Source of the DNA: G963675935 sp963719005
GTDB taxonomy: Bacteria > Planctomycetota > Planctomycetia > Pirellulales > Thermoguttaceae
Direction of reading: 5' to 3'
DNA length: 64,000 nucleotides
Assembly: GCA_963719005.1 (NCBI GenBank)
Contig: CAVRAR010000018.1
Coordinates: 620,001-684,000 of the forward strand
Part shown: piece after piece, positions 31,047 to 39,263 of the stretch
Layout: each line of letters begins with the position of its first letter
How positions within the stretch are numbered: the first letter of the stretch is position 1
Made by a program: the position numbers and the translations under genes
The notes under the pieces: model-generated
Databases searched by the model: none
What the model saw: only the letters and a program-made list of their open reading frames with translations
Told to the model about the DNA's origin: nothing

Positions 31047-31955
31047 ATGAACAGAGCCGCAAAAACCGAACCCGCCGCAGACATGATTGCACCCAACGAA
31101 CCCGATCGTGCGGAATTGCTCCGCCTGTATCGCACCCTCATCCTGATTCGCCGCAGCGAACTGACGACGCAGATGATGTATCGAAATCGGGAGCTTCCCG
31201 GCTTCGCTCACCTCTACATCGGCGAGGAGGCGACGGCCACCGGCGTCATGGCCCATCTCCGGCAGGACGACTGGATCACCAGCACGCACCGCGGCCACGG
31301 CCACGCATTGGCCAAGGGCGTGCCGCCCAAAACGTTGCTGGCCGAATTGGCCGGCAAGGCCACCGGCTGCAACGGCGGACGCGGCGGGACCATGCACCTC
31401 TACATGCCTTCGGTCGGCCTGTTTGGAACCAACGGGCTGGTCGGCGGCGGAATCCCCGCCGCCGTGGGTTTGGCCCTCAGCGCCAAGACCCGCGGCACCG
31501 ACCAGGTGACCGTCTGCTTCTTCGGCGACGGGGCCACGAACCACGGCGCCTTCCACGAATCGTTGAACTTCGCCGGCATTCAGGATGCCCCGATCGTGTT
31601 CGTTTGCGAAAACAATCTCTACGCCACCGCCACGCCGCTGCACATGGCCACGCGAAACACGAACGTCGCCAGCAAGTCGGCCTCCTACGGGTTTCCCGGC
31701 GTCCGAGTGGACGGCAACGACGTGCTGGCCGTCTGGAAAGCGGCGAAAGAGGCCGTCGATCGGGCGCGGGCCGGCGAGGGCCCCACGCTCATCGAAGCGA
31801 TGACCTATCGCCAGGTCGGCCACCAGGAGGGCGACCCCGTGATCGGCTGGGCCCGCACGCAAGAGGAATGGGACGAGTGGTTCCGCCGCGATCCGGTCTC
31901 CACGGTATCGCAACTTCCTGCTCGAGTCGGGCAACGCCACGGAAGCGCGACCTGA
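31047..31955 (+). CDS. 2-oxoacid dehydrogenase E1 alpha part of a fused E1alpha-E1beta-E2 gene
   Basis: Starts at the ATG 31047. The E1 alpha order is clear: H-L-Y-I-G-E-E-A, T-H-R-G-H-G-H-A, and the thiamine diphosphate motif G-D-G-A-T-N-H-G-A-F through E-N-N-L-Y-A. Y-R-Q-V-G-H-Q-E-G-D-P then marks the phosphorylation-loop region. The written frame ends at 31953-31955, but two single extra bases (near 31901 and 31951) account for the break. Corrected, it reads A-T-E-A-R-L-K-G-I-E-D-E-V and runs straight into the E1 beta domain. The best family fit is the acetoin/branched-chain type of TPP-dependent dehydrogenase. It follows the hydroxyacid dehydrogenase by 53 bp. Confidence 0.82.
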   Translation: MNRAAKTEPAADMIAPNEPDRAELLRLYRTLILIRRSELTTQMMYRNRELPGFAHLYIGEEATATGVMAHLRQDDWITSTHRGHGHALAKGVPPKTLLAELAGKATGCNGGRGGTMHLYMPSVGLFGTNGLVGGGIPAAVGLALSAKTRGTDQVTVCFFGDGATNHGAFHESLNFAGIQDAPIVFVCENNLYATATPLHMATRNTNVASKSASYGFPGVRVDGNDVLAVWKAAKEAVDRARAGEGPTLIEAMTYRQVGHQEGDPVIGWARTQEEWDEWFRRDPVSTVSQLPARVGQRHGSAT

Positions 31956-33109
31956 AGGGGATCGAGGACGAGGTGGACGAGGTGCTTCGCGATGCGGTCG
32001 ATTTCGCCCGGAAGTCGCCGCAGCCCGATCCGGCCACCGCTACGTTGCACGCCTGGGCCGAGCCGATCAATCCGCCGTTGGACTACCTCGACACGGCCGC
32101 CGCCGGCCGCGAAACGGTCGTGCAAGGCTGGATGGACGCCGTCCGCGACGGCATCGCCGAGGAGATGCGCCGCGATCCGCACATCATCTACTTCGGCGAA
32201 GGGACCGGCGACCGCGGCGGCTCGTACGGGCACACGAAGAACCTGTTCAAGGAGTTCGGCGGCGGGCGGATGATCGACACGCCCATCTGCGAGCTCGGCT
32301 TCACCGGCGCGGCGATCGGCGCCTCGGCCACCGGCTGCCGGGCGGTCGCCGACCTGATGCTGGCCGATTTCCTCTTCGAGGCCGGCGGCCAGATCGTGCT
32401 GCAAGCCTCGAAGCTCCGCTACATGAGCAACGGCCAGGTGTCGGTGCCGATGATCGTTCGCGCCGGCGTCGGCTCGGTGAAGAACGCCGGCCCGCACCAC
32501 AGCGGTTCGTACTATCCGGTCTGGGCGCATTGCCCCGGGCTGATCGTCGTCGTTCCCTCGAACCCGGCCGATGCCAAGGGGCTCTTCAAGACCGCCCTGC
32601 GGGCGAGCGATCCGGTGGTCTTCCTCGAACAGAAATCGCTGCTGTCGAGCAAGGGCCCGGTGCCGACCGGCGAATACTACATCCCCTTCGGCCAGGCGAA
32701 CGTCGTGCGTCAGGGGACCGATCTGACGATCGTCTCTTGCGGCCTGTGGTTGCAGCGATCGGTTGCGGCGGCCGAACAGTTGGCCGCCCAGGGAATCTCC
32801 GCCGAAGTGATCGACCTGCGAACCATCGTGCCGTTGGACGTGGCCACGATTCTGGCGAGCGTGAAGAAGACCGGCCGGTTGTTGGTGGTCGACGAGGCCT
32901 ACGCGATGTGCGGCATCGGCGCGGAAATCTCGGCGATCGTCATGCGAGGAAGCCTTCGACGAATTGGATGCCCCGGTCGGCCGGCTGCACACCGAGCCGG
33001 TCTCCCATCCGTTCGCCCGATCTCTGGAAGACACGGTCACGGCCAGCCCGGAGAAGATCGTTGCGGCGGCGCAGGCGGTGATGGAAGGGCGTCCGCCGCA
33101 TCAGCGTCG
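31952..33109 (+). CDS. 2-oxoacid dehydrogenase E1 beta part of the fused gene
   Basis: In frame with the corrected E1 alpha, a linker (about 32000-32110) leads to a transketolase-like E1 beta domain. It reads G-E-G-T-G-D-R-G-G-S-Y, D-T-P-I-C-E-L-G-F-T-G (TPP-activating glutamate), F-E-A-G-G-Q-I, and G-V-G-S-V-K-N-A-G-P-H-H-S. The C-terminal V-D-L-R-T-I-V-P-L-D and V-D-E-A-Y-A-M-C-G-I-G complete it. One extra base after ATG at 32942-32944 shifts the frame. Without it, E-E-A-F-D-E-L-D-A-P-V-G-R-L-H-T-E-P completes the domain. No start codon with a ribosome site was found between alpha and beta, so this is a fusion, not an operon. Confidence 0.82.
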
Positions 33110-34361
33110 CCCTGCCGGATTCACGCCGAAGACGGTCGCGCCGGCACCGGCGGCCGATCAGTCACGTAGCACGGGCATCCTGCCCGTGGCCGAAAAGCAC
33201 GGCCAAGATGCCCGTGCCACTTCCGCGGTTGTCGGCGGCGTGCCGGTCATCATGCCGAACATGGACCTGATCATCACCGAGGCCACGATCGTCGGTTGGT
33301 TCAAGAAGATCGGCGAACGAGTCGGCAAGGGGGAAGCGTTGCTGGAAATCGAGACCGATAAGGCGGTCACGCAAATCGAATCGCCCGCCGACGGCGTGCT
33401 CGCGGAAATCCTGGCCGACAAGGGGGCCGTCGTCCCGCTTGGGCCAGCAACTGGGGACCATCACGCCATGAAAACGAATCCACGAATCCCAGCGTCTCCC
33501 CGTGCCCGGCGGGCCATGCGGCAACGCGGCATCGACGCGGCAACCATCAAGGGCACCGGCCCGAACGGACGCATTGTCGAGGCCGACGTGTTGCGGGCGG
33601 CCTCTCGTAGTGCAGGCGTCTCGCCTGCACAAACTGCACAAGCAGGCGAGACGCCTGCTCTACCAACCGGCACGATCTCGTCGATGCGCCGCGCCGTGGC
33701 GGCCAAGGTGGCCGAGAGCTTCGCCACCGTTCCCCACTTCTACCTTCGCAGCGAAGTCGATGCAACTCTGCTCGTGCAGTTGCGGGAACAGAATCTCGCG
33801 GCCATCGAGAAGAGCTGCGGCGTGCGGCCGAGCGTGACCGACTTCCTGCTCCGCGCGATGGCCTTGGCCCTGCGCGATTGTCCCCAGGCCAACCGGATAT
33901 GGCAAAATGACGCCATCGTGCAGTTGCCCACCGTCGACGTGGGCCTGGTGATCCAGTCCGGCGACGGATTGATGGTGCCGGTGATCCAAAATGCCGACCG
34001 CCTCGGGCTGATGGACATGGCTCGCCAGCGAGTGCGACTGACGGAGATCGTTCGATCGGGCAAAACGCCCGCCGATCTGTTCCACGGCGGCGCCACCTCG
34101 CTGACGAACCTGGGCCGGCGGCGCGTCGATCAATTCGCCGCGATCATCTCGCCGCCGCAGAGCAGCATGTTGGCCGTGGGCCGGCTGGCCGAGCGGCCCG
34201 CGGTGCATGAAGGCCGGCTCTGCGTTCGGCAAACGATGAACCTGACGCTCTCGGTCGATCACCGCGTGATGGACGGCGTGCCGGCGGCCGAGTTCTTCGA
34301 CCGCATCGTCGAGTTGCTGGAAACGCCGCTCCTGCTCCTTTGCGACATGTGTGCAACGTGA
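33110..34361 (+). CDS. Dihydrolipoamide acyltransferase (E2) part of the fused gene
   Basis: Continuous with E1 beta. A linker carrying a palindromic repeat (33163-33220) precedes the lipoyl domain (about 33240-33440), with E-I-E-T-D-K-A as the lipoylation site. A peripheral-subunit-binding domain follows (A-S-P-R-A-R-R-A-M-R ... G-T-G-P-N-G-R-I), then a second repeat (33607-33663) in the next linker. The CAT-like catalytic domain ends with S-V-D-H-R-V-M-D-G, which holds the active-site histidine and aspartate. The whole corrected gene (31047-34361) would encode about 1100 residues joining three subunits that are normally separate. E3 is not nearby. Confidence 0.82.
33163..33220. repeat. GCACGGGCATC palindrome inside the E2 linker
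   Basis: Same family as 893-949. In this frame it is translated as S-T-G-I-L-P-V-A-E-K-H-G-Q-D-A-R-A-T and extends the flexible linker before the lipoyl domain. Confidence 0.85.
33607..33663. repeat. GCAGGCGTCTCGCCTGC palindrome inside the E2 linker
   Basis: TGCAGGCGTCTCGCCTGCAC and AGCAGGCGAGACGCCTGCTC face each other. It is translated as S-A-G-V-S-P-A-Q-T-A-Q-A-G-E-T-P-A-L and lies between the subunit-binding and catalytic domains. Confidence 0.85.
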
Positions 34362-34398
34362 TCCTTCTATGCTAAATGACCTTGCACGATCCTGCGAG

Positions 34399-34475
34399 GG
34401 AAAAAGGGGACAGGTCCAATTTGCCGGAACGGCCGGGAGGGTGCTTCGCACAAATTGGACCTGTCCCCTTTTTCC
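34399..34475. repeat. GGGGACAGGTCCAATTTG palindrome
   Basis: AAAAAGGGGACAGGTCCAAT and its complement ending in CCCCTTTTT enclose about 30 bp. It follows the E2 stop by about 40 bp and precedes the SDR gene; with its T-rich end it could also act as a terminator. A related copy is inside nuoD. Confidence 0.8.
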
Positions 34476-34547
34476 ACGGCGTCTCGTGACATTACCGAAC
34501 AACAGAAATCGCAGTTTCACTTTCATTCCAACAGGGAGACCAACATA

Positions 34548-35390
34548 ATGAGCAAAGACGGCAGGCTTCTCGGCAAGAAGGCTTTGGTGACCGGTTCGGG
34601 CACGGGCATTGGGCGCGAAGTGGCTTTGGAGTTCGCCCGGCAAGGGGCCGACGTCGTGCTTCACTACGCCCATGCGGTGGAGGGCGCCGAGTCGGCAGTG
34701 GCCGAAATCCGGGCGATGGGACGCAAGGCCGCGGTGTTCAAGGCCGATTTCGACCGCGTGGACGAGGTGCTGCAATTGGCCGAACAGGCGATCGGCTTCC
34801 TCGGGCAGGTCGATTGTCTGATCAACAACGCCGGCATCACGTTCAATCGGCCGTTCGGCCGGGTCACGCTGGAACAATTCGACCGGCTGTACCACGTCAA
34901 CGTGCGGGCGCAGTTCTTTCTGACGCAGCGGATCGCCGACGAGATGTTGAAGCACGGCGGCGGCGCGGTGGTCAACGTCACCTCGATTCACGGCGTGTCG
35001 GGGGCGCCCGAGCACACGGTTTATGCGGGCACGAAGGGCGCGATCATCGCCTACACCCGCACGCTGGGCGTCGAACTTGCCCACAAGGGAATTCGCGTGA
35101 ACGCCATCGCCCCCGGCTGCATTCCGGTGGAAAACTACAAGAAGGTTCTCGCCGGCTACGATCCGGTCACGACGGCGGAGTGGGCGAAGAACGCGATTCC
35201 CGTGGGTCACGCGGGAACGCCGTTGGACATCGGCAAGCTCGCCGTGTTCCTTTGTTCCGAAGACGCCGAGTTCATCGTCGGCCAAACGATCGTCGTCGAC
35301 GGCGGCACGACCTCGTTGATGTCGTTGATTTCCGACTTCCGCAACGAGTCGTCGGCCCGTTTTGGCGTCGGTTATCTTCCCGGGGTGTGA
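34548..35390 (+). CDS. Short-chain dehydrogenase/reductase
   Basis: 280 residues from the ATG at 34548, with AGGGAG before it. Classical SDR: T-G-S-G-T-G-I-G (cofactor loop), N-N-A-G-I, V-N-V-T-S-I-H-G with the catalytic serine, Y-A-G-T-K with the catalytic Tyr/Lys, and V-V-D-G-G-T near the end. The C-terminus is about 25 residues longer than usual. It probably oxidises a sugar or sugar acid in the pathway fed by the RhaT carriers; it sits 32 bp before the second carrier. Confidence 0.88.
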   Translation: MSKDGRLLGKKALVTGSGTGIGREVALEFARQGADVVLHYAHAVEGAESAVAEIRAMGRKAAVFKADFDRVDEVLQLAEQAIGFLGQVDCLINNAGITFNRPFGRVTLEQFDRLYHVNVRAQFFLTQRIADEMLKHGGGAVVNVTSIHGVSGAPEHTVYAGTKGAIIAYTRTLGVELAHKGIRVNAIAPGCIPVENYKKVLAGYDPVTTAEWAKNAIPVGHAGTPLDIGKLAVFLCSEDAEFIVGQTIVVDGGTTSLMSLISDFRNESSARFGVGYLPGV

Positions 35391-35422
35391 GCGACCGGGA
35401 GATTTCGGTCGAAGGGATCGTC

Positions 35423-36661
35423 ATGACCACGATGTTGGGTTTCTTGGCAGTTGCCGCCAGCGGCCTTCTCGTCGGCGGCGGCGCTTGGCCGTACAAGCTG
35501 ATGCGCACGTATCGGATCGAGCATTGGATGCTGCTGGGCTCGTTGATCGGAGCGATTGCCGTCCCGTGGGCGGTCATCCTCCTGGGCTGCCCCAATGCCT
35601 TCCGGTGCCTCGGCAACGTTCCGGCCTCCGATCTGTTGAAGAGCAATCTCTTTTCCATCGCCTGGGGCATTTCCGTGGTGTTGTCCTGCACCTGCTATGT
35701 ACGGATCGGCATCGCGCTGACCATTTCGCTATTGGTCGGTCTTGGGATCCCGGTGGGCACGATCACGACGTTGATCTTCAAGGGCTCGGGCCTGTTCGGC
35801 AATGCGCCTGCTTTGAACTCCAAAGCAGGATTGGCGATCGTCGCAAGCGTGCTGCTGATGCTCCTGGGCGTGGTATTGATCGCGCTGGCCGGCTTCGGCC
35901 GTGAACGACAACTGAAGAAAACCGCTCCCGCTTCCGGCGGTTTTGCCGGCGGATTGATGATGATGACCGTCTCCGGCCTCCTGATCGGCTGCATGAACTT
36001 CGCCTTCGTCTACAGTCAGGATTCCATCCTTGGCAATCTGAGCCTGATCGAGCCCGGCGATTCCATTACGGTGGCGATCACCGCGGACGGCACAGAACGG
36101 CTCGGCAGCACGTGTTCCGTCGATGCGGAGCGGGCAATCACCTTGAAGGGAATCGGACGCCTGGTGCTGGAGGGGCCCAGCGCGTGGCATGCCGCTCGAC
36201 AAATCCAACGGCAGTGGGAAGCCCAGACCGGAACGACCGCTCGCGTCGTCGTCGAGACCGGCAGCATCCCCGCAACGTTCGGCGCATGCATGATTCCCCT
36301 GTTCAGCGGCATTGTAGTCATCTGCGGCTACGCCGTCTTCCTGCTGTGCAAAAATCGATCCTGGGCGGTGTTCGCACAAAGCCGCAGGGATATGATGCTG
36401 GTCTGGATTCTGGGGCTCACCAACGCGCTGTCGTTTGTCCTTTGGGGAAAAGGCACGCTGATGCTCGGCGCCGTCGGCGCCTCGATCGGCTGGGGCATCT
36501 CGCAGGCCAGCAAAGTCGTCGGAAGTCAGGGACTCGGCTATTTCAGCGGCGAATGGCGCGGCGTGCGCGGAAAGCCGCTGATTCAGATGCGGCTGGCCGT
36601 CGTTATCCTGATTGTGGCCGCGCTCATCATGGCCTACGGCAAGGCACTCTCAAATCATTAA
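35423..36661 (+). CDS. RhaT-family sugar-proton symporter with an extra loop domain
   Basis: 412 residues, intact. It starts at ATG 35423 with GAAGGG upstream. The RhaT opening G-G-G-A-W-P-Y-K-L-M-R-T-Y-R-I-E-H-W is followed by about ten membrane helices. The C-terminal M-L-G-A-V-G-A-S-I-G and F-S-G-E-W-R-G-V-R-G-K-P are also typical. About 85 residues between the sixth and seventh helices (roughly 205-290, L-I-E-P-G-D-S-I-T-V onward) are not in E. coli RhaT and look like a small soluble domain. Uptake of rhamnose, fucose or a sugar acid is likely. Confidence 0.88.
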   Translation: MTTMLGFLAVAASGLLVGGGAWPYKLMRTYRIEHWMLLGSLIGAIAVPWAVILLGCPNAFRCLGNVPASDLLKSNLFSIAWGISVVLSCTCYVRIGIALTISLLVGLGIPVGTITTLIFKGSGLFGNAPALNSKAGLAIVASVLLMLLGVVLIALAGFGRERQLKKTAPASGGFAGGLMMMTVSGLLIGCMNFAFVYSQDSILGNLSLIEPGDSITVAITADGTERLGSTCSVDAERAITLKGIGRLVLEGPSAWHAARQIQRQWEAQTGTTARVVVETGSIPATFGACMIPLFSGIVVICGYAVFLLCKNRSWAVFAQSRRDMMLVWILGLTNALSFVLWGKGTLMLGAVGASIGWGISQASKVVGSQGLGYFSGEWRGVRGKPLIQMRLAVVILIVAALIMAYGKALSNH

Positions 36662-36678
36662 CTGAGGAGGCGTCTGCA

Positions 36679-37473
36679 ATGAATATGAATCTCAACGGGA
36701 AGATCGCCATCGTGACCGGCGCCGCCCGCGGCATCGGAAAAGCCATTTCCGAAAAACTGATCGCCGAAGGGGCGACGGTCGTCCTCGCCGACGTCCTCCG
36801 CGAACAGGGAGAGGAGACCGCCAAGGGGCTCGGACCGGCCGCCTCCTTCCTCCCCTGCGACATCAGCGATCGCCAACAGGTCGCCGCGCTGATCGACGCG
36901 ACCGTGCAACGTTTCGGCCGGCTCGACGTGATGGTCAACAACGCGGGAATCAACACCGGGCTCGACCGCGAACGGGTCAACATCGATCGGTTCCTCGACG
37001 AAACCTGGCACCGAATCCTCGGCGTCGATCTGACCGGCACCTTCTACTGCTGCCGCGCCGCCGCCGCACAGATGGTGAAACAGCAGTCCGGCTCGATCGT
37101 CAATATCTCCTCGGTCGCCGGCGTGGTGGCGCTGCGGCTGCAAATCGCCTTCGTGGCGGCCAAGGCGGCGATCCTCAAATTGACCGAGGCGATGGCGTGC
37201 GAGATCGGCCCGCAAGGCGTCCGCGTCAATGCCGTCTCACCCGGCTCCGTCGATGTGACCGCCGGGCGATTGTCCGAGGTGCCCGAGGAACAGGGGGGCT
37301 ACGCCGACCGCGCCAAAAGCATTTCCTCGTTCATCCCGCAGCATCGGCTGGGCAGACCGAGCGAAATCGCCGACGCCGTGGCCTTCCTGGCCTCCGACGC
37401 CGCAAGCTACGTGAATGGCCACAATCTCGTGGTCGACGGCGGCTGGACGTGCGGGTTCAACCGGGATTGGTAG
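36679..37473 (+). CDS. Short-chain dehydrogenase/reductase with Phe at the catalytic Tyr position
   Basis: 264 residues from the ATG at 36679, with a strong GAGGAGG. T-G-A-A-R-G-I-G, N-N-A-G-I, N-I-S-S-V-A-G and V-V-D-G-G-W mark a classical SDR. The usual Y-x-x-x-K is F-V-A-A-K here (TTC at the Tyr position), so the proton-donor tyrosine is missing. Either the base call is wrong (TAC to TTC), the enzyme works differently, or it is inactive. It lies 17 bp after the symporter and ends the plus-strand sugar cluster, convergent with nuoG. Confidence 0.85.
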   Translation: MNMNLNGKIAIVTGAARGIGKAISEKLIAEGATVVLADVLREQGEETAKGLGPAASFLPCDISDRQQVAALIDATVQRFGRLDVMVNNAGINTGLDRERVNIDRFLDETWHRILGVDLTGTFYCCRAAAAQMVKQQSGSIVNISSVAGVVALRLQIAFVAAKAAILKLTEAMACEIGPQGVRVNAVSPGSVDVTAGRLSEVPEEQGGYADRAKSISSFIPQHRLGRPSEIADAVAFLASDAASYVNGHNLVVDGGWTCGFNRDW

Positions 37474-37501
37474 TTACAGATTGCGTCCGATCCGGTCTCT
37501 G

Positions 37502-39121
37502 CTATCGTCCCGCGATCAAGTTCTCCCGCAGGCTGACGCCCGTCTCCGGCACGGGGCGGACGGCGGCGGAGAAATAGAGGATTTCGCGGGCGATCTCTTC
37601 CAAGACCGCGTGGGAATTGTGGAGCCCCTTGCGGCCGAGCAATTCCCAAAGCAGGCTGCCGTCGGTTCGCACTCCCAGCGGCGGGCGGATCGCCCAAGGG
37701 GCCGATTGCAGACGGTCGGCGTGGTTGACGTACGAACCGTCGCGCTCGGGGTATGCCGGGCTGGGCAGAAGATACGTCGCGCGCTCGGAAAGGGGCGAAG
37801 GAAACAGGTCTTGCACCACCAGCAGCTTCAGCCGCTCGAACCGGGCGGCCGTCGCATGGTCGATCCAATCGCGCTTGTATCCGCCGGCCACCCAAACGCC
37901 TTGCACTGCGCCGGCGTCCAACTGCGGCAGAAAATCGTCGAACGTCGTCACCCGCCGGGCGAAATGGGCGATGACCCCTTCCACGCCGCGATGGTTTGGG
38001 CATTTCTCAGCACGGATTGTGAACCCGCCGGGAAACGGTTCATTCTCACCCAACGTCGGCACTGGTCCCAGTACCAGAATCGCCTCGCGGTCGATGCCGC
38101 GCACCAGCTTGCACAGCAGATACGCCTCCTCGACCGTAAGATGCGGCGAAATTACGGCAGCCAGGCGGCCGGCATGGCGGATGTCCTTCTCCAAACGATT
38201 CCGCACCTCGCTCCAAGTAGCAGGCACACGCCGCGTGCCGACTTCCGCACACGGCGTGTGCGGGATACTTAGCCGCCGTGGATCATGCACGTGGGGATAG
38301 TCGTAGCGGCCGAAATTGCAGATCCACCATTTGTTGACGAACGGGTTTTCGCGCGGCTTGATGCGATAGATTCGCTGCTGGTTCTCTTCGATCCAGATCG
38401 AGCAGCCGGTCGAACACTCGGTGCAGACGCCGCGATGCCGGCGCATGTACCAGACGCGCTGCTTGTATAAAAAATCCTTGTCGCAAAGCGCCCCGACCGG
38501 GCAAAGATCGACGACGTTGCCCGAAAGATTGTTGTTCAACGGGAAACCGGGCACCACGTCGATTTCTTCATGGGCGCCGCGGTTGGCGACCAGCAGTTCC
38601 TTCGTGCCGCTGATTTCGGCCGCGAAACGGACGCACTGGCTGCACATCACGCAACGATCGACGAACAACGTCACGTCGCCGACGTCGCGCCGCCGGCTGG
38701 TGAAGGGCTGAAGATCGGCCCGGCGCTCCGGCTGTCCGTATTGGAAATGGTAGTCCTGCAAGAGGCACTCGCCGGCCTTGTCGCAGATGGGGCAATCGAT
38801 CGGATGCCGTAGCAGCAGCCCCTCCTCAACCATCGCCCGAGCGCGGGCGACCTTCTCGCTGTTGGTCACGATCACCATCTGATCGACGGCCGTGGTGTTG
38901 CAGGCCGGAACCAGCTTCGCCTGCATGGTGATCTTGCCGGTCTTCGGGTTGCGCATGCCGACTTCGATCAAACACATGCGGCAACTGCCGACGACCGTCA
39001 GCCCCGGATGCCAGCAGTAATGCGGGATTTCGATGCCCGCCAGCCGCGCAGCCTCGATGGCATTGATCCGCCGCGCGACGGGGATTTGGACTTCGTGGTT
39101 GTCGATCAGGATGGAGGGCAT
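37502..39121 (-). CDS. nuoG: NADH-quinone oxidoreductase subunit G (NuoG)
   Basis: 539 residues. The N-terminal 2Fe-2S ferredoxin domain has C-W-H-P-G-L-x-V-V-G-S-C-R-M-C. The His-Cys4Fe4S region follows (H-P-I-D-C-P-I-C-D-K-A-G-E-C), then C-V-M-C-S-Q-C-V-R-F, and a molybdopterin-oxidoreductase-like part with C-T-E-C-S-T-G-C. It is shorter than typical NuoG (about 900) but similar to short forms in other phyla. The segment S-I-P-H-T-P-C-A-E-V-G-T-R-R-V-P-A-T is encoded by a REP palindrome (38217-38268). It is the last gene of the nuoA-G run, 142 bp after nuoF. Confidence 0.92.
   Translation of the reverse strand: MPSILIDNHEVQIPVARRINAIEAARLAGIEIPHYCWHPGLTVVGSCRMCLIEVGMRNPKTGKITMQAKLVPACNTTAVDQMVIVTNSEKVARARAMVEEGLLLRHPIDCPICDKAGECLLQDYHFQYGQPERRADLQPFTSRRRDVGDVTLFVDRCVMCSQCVRFAAEISGTKELLVANRGAHEEIDVVPGFPLNNNLSGNVVDLCPVGALCDKDFLYKQRVWYMRRHRGVCTECSTGCSIWIEENQQRIYRIKPRENPFVNKWWICNFGRYDYPHVHDPRRLSIPHTPCAEVGTRRVPATWSEVRNRLEKDIRHAGRLAAVISPHLTVEEAYLLCKLVRGIDREAILVLGPVPTLGENEPFPGGFTIRAEKCPNHRGVEGVIAHFARRVTTFDDFLPQLDAGAVQGVWVAGGYKRDWIDHATAARFERLKLLVVQDLFPSPLSERATYLLPSPAYPERDGSYVNHADRLQSAPWAIRPPLGVRTDGSLLWELLGRKGLHNSHAVLEEIAREILYFSAAVRPVPETGVSLRENLIAGR
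38217..38268. repeat. REP palindrome inside nuoG
   Basis: GCAGGCACACGCCGCGTGCC and CGCACACGGCGTGTGCGGG face each other and keep the nuoG frame open. Same family as the elements around the RAYT gene at 17.7-18.6 kb. Confidence 0.85.
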
Positions 39122-39140
39122 AACTCTATTCGGTAATCTG

Positions 39141-39226
39141 TTTAGCCGCCGCGTCCACGCGGCGCGAGCGGCGAGCCATCGTAACGTGCTCTCGCTACAT
39201 GCGCCGCGTGGACGCGGCGGCTAAAC
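39141..39226. repeat. Palindrome TTAGCCGCCGCGTCCACGCG between nuoF and nuoG
   Basis: TTTAGCCGCCGCGTCCACGC and GCGTGGACGCGGCGGCTAAAC enclose about 40 bp. Half copies appear at 39250-39267 and 48605-48631. It fills most of the gap between nuoF and nuoG. Confidence 0.8.
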
Positions 39227-39263
39227 GTCGTGTTCTACGCCATGTGTCGCACGGTCGCGGCGG

